Assembly (NCBI GenBank): GCA_025965635.1
Contig: JAOPWO010000019.1
Location: 1-5,879, forward strand
Direction of reading: 5' to 3'
Source: Modestobacter sp.
GTDB taxonomy: Bacteria > Actinomycetota > Actinomycetes > Mycobacteriales > Geodermatophilaceae
Length of the DNA stretch: 5,879 nt
Part shown: positions 1 to 5,572 of the stretch, piece by piece
Numbering within the stretch: the stretch's first letter is position 1
Layout: each line of letters opens with the position of its first letter
Translations under genes and position numbers: made by a program
The notes under the pieces: generated by a model
What the model saw: the letters and a program-made list of their open reading frames with translations, nothing else
The model's database searches: none
Told to the model about the DNA's origin: nothing

Positions 1-2481
1 GGTGGCCGGCTCCGCGGCGTCCTGACCCCACGGGTCGGTGTAGGCGTCGATCGACTGCTGCATGCGGGTGTCGAGGCCGGCGACGATGCCCTCGCCGTCC
101 TCGAGCAGCACCCGCTGGATCTTCTGCAGTCCGATCCGGGGCACGAAGTCGTAGGTGCGCTCCAGCCAGTTGGCGTTCTCCCGGTAGTACTGCATGAACC
201 GGCCGGACAGCTCGATCACCGCCTCGGGCGAGTCCACCGTCGCCAACAGGTCGCCCTTGCGGATCGTCGCCCCCGCCGCGCCGCCGACGTAGACCTCCCA
301 CCTGCCGTTGCCGATGGCCACGACCCCGACGTCCTTCACGTAGGCCTCGGCGCAGTTGCGCGGGCAGCCGACGACGGCGAGCTTCATCTTCGCCGGGCTC
401 TCGATGCCCTGGAACCGCGTCTCCAGGTCGATGCCGAGCTGGGTCGAGTCGCCCAGGCCGAACCGGCAGAAGTCCGAGCCGACGCAGGTCTTCACCGTGC
501 GGAAGCTCTTGCCGTACGCGTAGCCGGAGGGCATCCCCAGGTCGTCCCACATGGCCGGCAGGTCCTCCTTGCGGACCCCCAGCAGGTCGATCCGCTGCCC
601 TCCGGTGATCTTGACCATCGGGACCTCGTACTTCTCGGCCACGTCGGCGATCCGCCGCAGCTGGGCCGGGGTGGTCACCCCGCCCTTGATCTGGGGGACG
701 ACGGAGAACGTGCCGTCGCGCTGGATGTTGCCGTGGACCCGGTCGTTGATGAACTTGGCGTCGTTCTCCTGCACGTACTCAGCGCCCCAGACCAGGCGGA
801 GCAGCGAGGTGAGGCCCATCTTCGACTTCGCGTCCTCGGCGCCGCCCGGGGCGAGGGCGGCGAAGACGGCGGAGACGCTGCGCAGGTCCTGCACCCGGAT
901 GGCGGCCATCAGCTCGGGCTTGGCCAGCGGGATGCCGGGCACGTACCAGCTCGCCGAGGCGTCCTCGGTCACGTCGCCGTCCGCGGCCCACTCGACGATC
1001 TGCTCGACCAGGCCCTTGCACGACCCGCAGCCCTTGCCGGCCCGGGTGCGGTCCATGACGGCGCCGACGCTGCCGCAGCCCCCGGCCACCGCGCCGCAGA
1101 TGTCGCCCTTGGACACGCCGTTGCAGTTGCACACCTGGGACTCGGCGGGCAGCTCGGCGACGCCGACCTCCTCCCTGCCGTCGGAGAGGTCGACCAGCAG
1201 CCGGATCCGCTCCTCGGGCAGCGGGCTGCCGCGGTCGAAGGCCTGGGTCAGGTACGCGACCTTGCTGGTGTCGCCCAGCAGGGTCGCACCGATGAGCCGG
1301 TTCTCCCGGATCACCACCGACAGGTGCACCCCGCGCCGCGGCTCGGAGATGACCAGGAACTCGTCGTCGTCGTGCTCGGGAGTGCTCATCCCCATGACGG
1401 CGACGTCGACGCCGGCCACCTTCAGCTTGGTCGCCGTCCGGCTGCCGTGGTACTCGGCCGTCGGGTCGGTGCCGGTCAGCACGTCGGCCAGCACGCGGGC
1501 GTGCTCCCAGGCGGGCGCGACCAGGCCGTAGACCTCCCCGCGGTGCTGGGCACACTCGCCGATGGCGTAGACGTCCGGGTCGTCGGTGCGCAGCTGGTCG
1601 TCGACCAGGACGGCGCGCTCCACCTCCAGCCCGGACAGGACGGCGACGTCGGTGTTGGCCCGCACGCCGGCGGCCACCACCAGCAGGTCCGCGCCGATCT
1701 CCCGGCCGTCGGCCAGCCTGACCCCGCGCATCCGGTCGGGCCCGATGACCTCGCTGGCGAAGACGTCCAGGTGCACGGTGATGCCGAGGGACTCGACGCT
1801 GCGTTTCAGGATCGCCCCGGCCTCGGGGTCCAGCTGGGCGTTCATCAGGTACGGCGCGGCGTGCACCAGTTCGACCTGCATGCCATGGGTCTGCAGCGCG
1901 CGGGCCGCCTCCAGCCCGAGCAGCCCGCCGCCCATGACCACGGCCCGCTCGTGCGTCGCGGCGGCGGCGAGCAGCGCCCGGGCCTCGTCGATGGTGCGGA
2001 AGCCGTGCACGCCCGGCAGCAGGCCGCCGTCCTCGGCCCGCACACCCGTCATCGGCGGGATGAACGAGCGGCTGCCGGTGGCCAGCACCAGGTGGTCGTA
2101 GGGGGTGACCGACCCGTCGGCGGCGTGGACGTGCTTCGCCGGGGCGTCGATCCGGTCGACCCGCACCCCGGCCCGCAGGGTCACGCCGTTGTCGGAGTAC
2201 CAGTCGTGGCTGTTGAGCACGATGTCGTCCTCGTGCTCCTCCCCCGCCAGCACCGGGGACAGCATGATCCGGTTGTAGTTGCCGTGCGGCTCGTCGCCGA
2301 AGACGGTGATGGCGAACTGGTCGCCGCCCCCGCGCTCGAGCACCTCCTCGACGAACCGTGCACCGGCCATCCCGTTGCCGACCACGACCAGGCGCTGCCG
2401 GCTGTCGACGCCGTCGACGTCGTCCAGGCCGAAGGTGAGTGCGGTGACGCCCTCGGGGCGCCCTCCGAGGACGGCCGTCAT
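1..2481 (-). CDS. nirB: Assimilatory nitrite reductase [NAD(P)H] large subunit NirB (3' end cut by window edge)
   Basis: Reduces nitrite to ammonium in the cytoplasm with six electrons from NAD(P)H. The frame is open for 827 codons and runs off the left edge; E. coli NirB is about 847 residues, so only a short tail should be missing. Seen in order: FAD-binding GNGMAG (residues 35-40), a second nucleotide-binding GGGLLG (184-189), the FAD motif DVYAIGEC (303-310), a BFD-like [2Fe-2S] domain with Cys451, Cys453, Cys485 and Cys488, then the nitrite/sulfite reductase ferredoxin-like half and the siroheme/[4Fe-4S] ligands Cys666, Cys672, Cys706 and Cys710 (C-x5-C, C-x3-C). All expected cofactor ligands are present. 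The ATG at 2481 overlaps the upstream stop as TGATG, with GGAGG four bases before it, implying translational coupling. About 30 residues precede the FAD strand, longer than in E. coli NirB, and no other ATG or GTG lies between. The identity is near certain. Confidence 0.97.
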   Translation of the reverse strand, partial: MTAVLGGRPEGVTALTFGLDDVDGVDSRQRLVVVGNGMAGARFVEEVLERGGGDQFAITVFGDEPHGNYNRIMLSPVLAGEEHEDDIVLNSHDWYSDNGVTLRAGVRVDRIDAPAKHVHAADGSVTPYDHLVLATGSRSFIPPMTGVRAEDGGLLPGVHGFRTIDEARALLAAAATHERAVVMGGGLLGLEAARALQTHGMQVELVHAAPYLMNAQLDPEAGAILKRSVESLGITVHLDVFASEVIGPDRMRGVRLADGREIGADLLVVAAGVRANTDVAVLSGLEVERAVLVDDQLRTDDPDVYAIGECAQHRGEVYGLVAPAWEHARVLADVLTGTDPTAEYHGSRTATKLKVAGVDVAVMGMSTPEHDDDEFLVISEPRRGVHLSVVIRENRLIGATLLGDTSKVAYLTQAFDRGSPLPEERIRLLVDLSDGREEVGVAELPAESQVCNCNGVSKGDICGAVAGGCGSVGAVMDRTRAGKGCGSCKGLVEQIVEWAADGDVTEDASASWYVPGIPLAKPELMAAIRVQDLRSVSAVFAALAPGGAEDAKSKMGLTSLLRLVWGAEYVQENDAKFINDRVHGNIQRDGTFSVVPQIKGGVTTPAQLRRIADVAEKYEVPMVKITGGQRIDLLGVRKEDLPAMWDDLGMPSGYAYGKSFRTVKTCVGSDFCRFGLGDSTQLGIDLETRFQGIESPAKMKLAVVGCPRNCAEAYVKDVGVVAIGNGRWEVYVGGAAGATIRKGDLLATVDSPEAVIELSGRFMQYYRENANWLERTYDFVPRIGLQKIQRVLLEDGEGIVAGLDTRMQQSIDAYTDPWGQDAAEPAT

Positions 2482-2828
2482 CAGACCTCCACCATGCCCA
2501 GGTCGATGACGAGCTCCCCGGTGACGCCCTCGGGGGCGGCGGCGTGCAGCTCGACGACCGTGCCGCCGGTGAGGTCCTCGACCACCCGGAGCGGCACGTG
2601 CACGTCGCCCTTGGCGCCGATCGGGAACCAGCGCATCGGCTGGCCGTCGCGGACCAGCAGGACGTAGACCAGCTCGTCGGTGGAGTTGCCGCCCCGGAAG
2701 TACAGCGCCTGGGCACTGGAGCCGGCCGGCACCTGGTAGCGCAGGGCGGGGTCGATCGGGCCGGGCTTGGCCAGGCCCTCCCCGGTGATCGGGTAGACGC
2801 CTTGCAGGAACCGCGGTGTGCTCTTCAC
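2481..2828 (-). CDS. Conserved-looking 115-residue protein or domain of unknown function, with its own start inside the nitrate reductase frame
   Basis: I do not recognise this family. Read from GTG 2828 it is a compact 115-residue soluble protein with alternating hydrophobic stretches (ALYF, ELVYVLLV, TVVELHA, ELVIDLGMVEV) that suggest a beta-rich fold. There is no membrane segment or signal peptide, no cysteine and only one or two histidines, so it cannot carry a Rieske or ferredoxin cluster; I see no resemblance to NirD, although cluster-less NirD proteins exist. It is in frame with the nitrate reductase and has no stop before it, yet a strong GGAGGAGG lies nine bases upstream of the GTG, as expected for an independent gene. 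Its stop overlaps the nirB start. Position between the two reductases suggests an accessory, assembly or electron-transfer-docking role in nitrate assimilation; this is inference. Whether the protein is made free, fused, or both cannot be told from the sequence. Confidence 0.6.
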   Translation of the reverse strand: MKSTPRFLQGVYPITGEGLAKPGPIDPALRYQVPAGSSAQALYFRGGNSTDELVYVLLVRDGQPMRWFPIGAKGDVHVPLRVVEDLTGGTVVELHAAAPEGVTGELVIDLGMVEV

Positions 2829-5051
2829 GCTGGTGGTCCTCCTCCGGGACGGGGGGCGAGGGACTTCGGTGGGGTCGTGCCGGTGGGGGCGGGGCTGCGG
2901 TTGGGCCCCGGGGGCGGGGATGCGTTCCTCGGGGCCGCCGACCCGGCTGACCGCGACCGCGCAGACCTTGAAGGCCGGCATCCGGCTGGTCGGGTCCAGC
3001 GCGGGGTCGGTCAGGGCGTTGGCGCTGGAGCCGCCGCCCCAGTGGAAGGGCGCGAACACCACATCGGGCCGGATCGTGTCGGTGAGCCACGCTGCGAAGC
3101 GCGCGCGGCCGCGGCGGGTGGCCAGCTCCACCAGGTCCCCCTGGCCGACGCCGACGGCGCGGGCCAGGTCCGGGTGCATCTCCGCGCGCGGGGTGGGGGC
3201 GATCAGCTGCAGGCTGCGGGAGCGCCGCGTCTGCGCCCCGGACTGGTACTGGGCCAGCACCCGGCCGGTGGTGAGCACGTACGGGTACTCGGCGTCCGGC
3301 TCCTCGTGGGCTTGCACGTGCTCGACCCGCACGAACCGTGCCCGGCCGTCCGGGGTGGCGAACCGGTCGGCGAACAGCCGGGGGGTGCCGGGGTGGTCGG
3401 GACCCGGGCAGGGCCAGAAGACGCCCTGCTCGTCGTCGATCCGGCGGTAGGTGATGCCGGAGTAGTCCGCCGTCCCGCCGACGCTGGCCCGGCCGAGCTC
3501 GGCGAACACCGTCTCGGGGTCGCCGCTGAACCTGTCGCCCACGCCGAGGCGGGCGGCCAGCTCGGTCAGCAACTGGAGGTCGTCGCGGACCTGTTCGGGC
3601 GGGTCCATCGCCCGGCGGCGCCGGATGACCCGGCCCTCCAGGTTGGTCATCGTGCCGTCCTCCTCCGCCCACATGGCGCTGGGCAGGACGACGTCGGCGA
3701 GCTCGGCGGTCTCGGAGAGGAAGAAGTCGCTGACGGCGAGGAAGTCGAGGTCCCCGAGCCGGCTGATCACCCGGCGGGCGTCGGGCGCGGAGACGGCGAT
3801 GTTGGAGGCCAGCACCAGCATCGCCCGGACGCCGCCGTCGGTGCCGAGCCGGTCGAGCATCTCGAACGCCGATCGGCCCGCGGTCGGGATCGAGTCAGGG
3901 TCGACGCCCCAGACGGCGGCGACGTGGGCACGGGCCGCCGGGTCGGTGATCTTCCGGTAGCCGGGCAGCTGTTCGGACTTCTGACCGTGCTCCCGGCCAC
4001 CCTGCCCGTTGCCCTGCCCGGTGACGGTGCCCCAGCCGCTGCCCTCGCGGCCGGCCAGGCCGAGGGCCAGGGCGAGGTTGATCCAGGCCTGGGCGGTGTC
4101 GGTGCCGCTGCGGTGCTGCTCGGCGCCGCGGGCGGTGAGGATGATCGACCGATCGCCGCGGGCGAGGGCGAAGACGATCCGCCGCTGCTGCTCGACCGGC
4201 ACGCCGGACAGCCGCTCGACGCGATCTGGCCAGTAGCCGGCCACCCCGGCGCGCACGTCGCCGAAGCCGGTGGTGCGGGCGGCCACGTAGGCCTCGTCGA
4301 CGAGGCCCTCGGTGAGGGCGATGTGCAGCAGGCCGTTGGCGAGGGCCAGGTCGGTGCCCGGCAGCGGCTGGACGTGCAGGTCGGCGTTCTTCGCGGTGCT
4401 GGTGCGTCGCGGGTCGATCACGATGTGCTGGGCGCCGCGCTCCCGGCCGGCGTCGAAGTACTGCATCGCGGGGGGCATCGTGTCGGCCGGGTTGCTGCCG
4501 ACCAGGACGACGACGTCGGCGTCGGCGATGTCGGACAGCGGGAACGGCATCCCGCGGTCCAGCCCGAAGGCGCGGACCGCCGCACCGGCGGCGGAGGACA
4601 TGCAGAAGCGGCCGTTGTAGTCGATCGCGCTGGTGCGCAGCGCGACCCGGGCGAACTTGCCGAACTGGTAAGCCTGCTCGTTGGTCAGCCCGCCGCCGCC
4701 GAAGCAGCCGACGGCGTCGCGGCCGTACCGCTCCTGGGTGCCGGTGATCGCCTCGACGACCCGGTCCAGGGCGACGTCCCAGGTGCTCTCGACCAGCGGG
4801 CTGGTGCGGTCACCGGGCAGCGCCCGGACCAGCGGCCGGGTGAGCCGCTCGGGGTGGTCGAGGAGCTCGGGTGCCGACCAGCCCTTGGAGCACAGGCCGC
4901 CCTTGTTGACCGGGAAGTCCGCGGGCACCAGGGTGGCCGGCCGGTCGCCGGCGGTCATCGTGACGCCGCACTGCAGCGAGCAGTACGGGCAGTGGGTCGC
5001 GGTGGTGCGGGTACCGGTGCCCGGGCGGACGGGAGAGCTGGCTGCGGACAC
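2481..5051 (-). CDS. nasA: Assimilatory nitrate reductase catalytic subunit (Mo-bis-MGD), fused in frame to a 115-residue domain
   Basis: Reduces nitrate to nitrite in the cytoplasm. Numbering from GTG 5051: [4Fe-4S] ligands Cys21, Cys24, Cys28 and Cys54 followed by the conserved Lys56; the molybdenum-ligand Cys150 in GRFCMSSA, typical of Nas/Nap-type nitrate reductases; a glycine-rich GQGNGQGGRE stretch near 345-354; and a C-terminal molybdopterin-dinucleotide-binding domain from about 588 to 702. There is no twin-arginine signal, so the enzyme should be cytosolic. A Pro/Arg-rich linker (about 703-741) follows, then an unrecognised domain (742-856), all in one open frame of 856 codons. It lacks the C-terminal BFD-like [2Fe-2S] domain found in Klebsiella-type NasA. 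Start choice: an in-frame GTG at 5123 is also open, but the extra 24 residues are low-complexity and overlap a GlnR-like site, so 5051 is preferred; neither start has a good Shine-Dalgarno. It lies directly upstream of nirB, with a one-base overlap. Function is certain; start and fusion are less so. Confidence 0.93.
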   Translation of the reverse strand: MSAASSPVRPGTGTRTTATHCPYCSLQCGVTMTAGDRPATLVPADFPVNKGGLCSKGWSAPELLDHPERLTRPLVRALPGDRTSPLVESTWDVALDRVVEAITGTQERYGRDAVGCFGGGGLTNEQAYQFGKFARVALRTSAIDYNGRFCMSSAAGAAVRAFGLDRGMPFPLSDIADADVVVLVGSNPADTMPPAMQYFDAGRERGAQHIVIDPRRTSTAKNADLHVQPLPGTDLALANGLLHIALTEGLVDEAYVAARTTGFGDVRAGVAGYWPDRVERLSGVPVEQQRRIVFALARGDRSIILTARGAEQHRSGTDTAQAWINLALALGLAGREGSGWGTVTGQGNGQGGREHGQKSEQLPGYRKITDPAARAHVAAVWGVDPDSIPTAGRSAFEMLDRLGTDGGVRAMLVLASNIAVSAPDARRVISRLGDLDFLAVSDFFLSETAELADVVLPSAMWAEEDGTMTNLEGRVIRRRRAMDPPEQVRDDLQLLTELAARLGVGDRFSGDPETVFAELGRASVGGTADYSGITYRRIDDEQGVFWPCPGPDHPGTPRLFADRFATPDGRARFVRVEHVQAHEEPDAEYPYVLTTGRVLAQYQSGAQTRRSRSLQLIAPTPRAEMHPDLARAVGVGQGDLVELATRRGRARFAAWLTDTIRPDVVFAPFHWGGGSSANALTDPALDPTSRMPAFKVCAVAVSRVGGPEERIPAPGAQPQPRPHRHDPTEVPRPPSRRRTTSVKSTPRFLQGVYPITGEGLAKPGPIDPALRYQVPAGSSAQALYFRGGNSTDELVYVLLVRDGQPMRWFPIGAKGDVHVPLRVVEDLTGGTVVELHAAAPEGVTGELVIDLGMVEV
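2838..2845 (-). promoter_or_regulatory. Strong internal Shine-Dalgarno for the 115-residue ORF
   Basis: The minus strand reads GGAGGAGG here, followed by nine bases (ACCACCAGC) and then GTG at 2828. It is the strongest ribosome binding site in the window, although it sits inside the long nitrate reductase frame, where it is read as Arg-Arg-Arg-Thr. A site this good at ideal spacing argues that the GTG is a genuine initiation site. Confidence 0.65.
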
Positions 5052-5058
5052 GTCAACG

Positions 5059-5064
5059 AGACTG
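5059..5064 (-). promoter_or_regulatory. Possible -10 element for a leaderless nitrate reductase transcript
   Basis: The minus strand reads CAGTCT seven bases before GTG 5051. It keeps the A at position 2 and T at position 6 of the actinobacterial TAnnnT consensus but not the first T. The GTG lacks any Shine-Dalgarno, and leaderless mRNAs are common in actinobacteria, so a transcript starting at or next to the GTG is plausible. No good -35 sits at 17-18 bases; the GlnR-like ladder upstream could substitute for it. Weak evidence. Confidence 0.25.
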
Positions 5065-5074
5065 CGGTGGTGCG

Positions 5075-5123
5075 GTTTCCCCGCCGCTGCGCCTGCGTCA
5101 AGGTCGCGTTCCGTCGACCTCAC
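5075..5123 (-). promoter_or_regulatory. GlnR-like binding site: pentamers at 11-base spacing upstream of the nitrate/nitrite operon
   Basis: On the minus strand, five pentamers follow each other with exactly six bases between them: GTGAG (5123-5119), GGAAC (5112-5108), TTGAC (5101-5097), GCAGC (5090-5086) and GAAAC (5079-5075). The actinobacterial GlnR operator, as I remember it, is GTnAC-n6-GAAAC repeated. The first three and the last each match their slot at four of five positions and the fourth at three of five. GlnR is the known activator of nitrate and nitrite assimilation genes in Streptomyces and mycobacteria, so the location fits. The ladder ends 23 bases before GTG 5051, which supports that start over GTG 5123. 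It remains a by-eye match in GC-rich DNA. Confidence 0.42.
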
Positions 5124-5147
5124 GCCCGGCCGGCGGGGGTGGTGCGG

Positions 5148-5543
5148 TCAGCCCGTGGGCGGAGCCCAGTAGACGGCGATCTCCACGAGGTTGGCGTCGG
5201 GGTCGCGGACGTAGACGCTCCGCATCGGCCCCAGGGCGCCGACCTTCGGCACCGGCCCGTGCTCCACCGCGACCCCGGCGGCGGCGAGCTCCGCCCGGAC
5301 CTGGTCGAGCGGGGTCTCGGTGATGAGACAGAAGTCGCCGCTGCCCGCGGTGGCGGAGGCGGCCCGCGGGCTGAACTCCCGGCCGACCTGGTGCAGGTTG
5401 ATCTTCTGCCGACCGAAGACGAGCGCCCGCCGACCGCCGTCGAACGTCTCGGCGCGCATGCCGAGCACGCGCGTGTAGAAGTCGACGGTCACCTCGATGT
5501 CGGCGACGGTGAGCACCAGGTGGTCGAGCCGGTCGATCTGCAT
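5148..5543 (-). CDS. VOC superfamily (glyoxalase/bleomycin-resistance fold) protein, GLOD5-like
   Basis: A complete 131-residue cytosolic protein spanning one VOC module of paired beta-alpha-beta-beta-beta units. It begins with RLDHLVLTV (His8), followed by the helix VDFYTRVLGM, KINLHQVG (His51), GDFCLIT (70-76), and ends with VRDPDANLVEIAVYW (Glu121). His8, His51 and Glu121 sit at the usual VOC metal-ligand positions; the third ligand position holds Asp70 or a neighbour rather than His. The whole pattern, including GREFSPRA, LGPMRSVYVRDPD and NLVEI, closely resembles the glyoxalase-domain-containing protein 5 group as I recall it. The substrate of that group is unknown to me; dioxygenase, lyase or thiol-transfer chemistry are all possible within VOC. 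ATG 5543 has no Shine-Dalgarno but has a TACAAC seven bases upstream. It lies 29 bases from arfB and about 96 bases from the nitrate reductase start, so it is probably not functionally tied to nitrate assimilation. Confidence 0.9.
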   Translation of the reverse strand: MQIDRLDHLVLTVADIEVTVDFYTRVLGMRAETFDGGRRALVFGRQKINLHQVGREFSPRAASATAGSGDFCLITETPLDQVRAELAAAGVAVEHGPVPKVGALGPMRSVYVRDPDANLVEIAVYWAPPTG

Positions 5544-5550
5544 GCCGACG

Positions 5551-5556
5551 GTTGTA
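5551..5556 (-). promoter_or_regulatory. Possible -10 element for a leaderless VOC-protein transcript
   Basis: The minus strand reads TACAAC, four of six matches to TATAAT, ending seven bases before ATG 5543. A GGGACT lies 18 bases upstream and keeps the GAC core of a -35 box, overlapping the end of arfB. With no Shine-Dalgarno before the ATG, a leaderless start is a reasonable reading. The gap between arfB and this gene is only 29 bases, so read-through from arfB is the alternative. Confidence 0.3.
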
Positions 5557-5572
5557 CGCGGGGTGGGCGCGC

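Noticed and set aside
733..2716. Very long open frames on the plus strand (733-2667) and in another minus-strand frame (779-2716)
   Set aside because: Their translations are low-complexity Arg/Ala/Pro- or His/Asp/Val-rich with no family features, and they lie across nirB, whose frame carries every cofactor motif. They are side effects of high GC.
2481..2828. The 115-residue domain as NirD (Rieske-type nitrite reductase small subunit)
   Set aside because: Position would fit, but there is no CxH/CxxH ligand set and no sequence resemblance to either cluster-bearing or cluster-less NirD as I know them.
2818..4620. Plus-strand open frames antisense to the nitrate reductase (for example 2818-3450, 3625-3960, 4312-4620)
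   Set aside because: Ser/Arg/Ala-rich, no recognisable domains, fully covered by the conserved reductase on the other strand.
2481..5051. Formate dehydrogenase or another Mo/W oxidoreductase instead of nitrate reductase
   Set aside because: The molybdenum-ligand motif is the nitrate reductase type (cysteine in GRFCMSSA) and the gene is coupled to nirB; formate dehydrogenases usually have selenocysteine or cysteine in a different context.
5124..5140. GC-rich palindrome (CCGGCCGG core) after the VOC gene as a terminator
   Set aside because: No loop or T tract, and such short palindromes are frequent in DNA of this composition.
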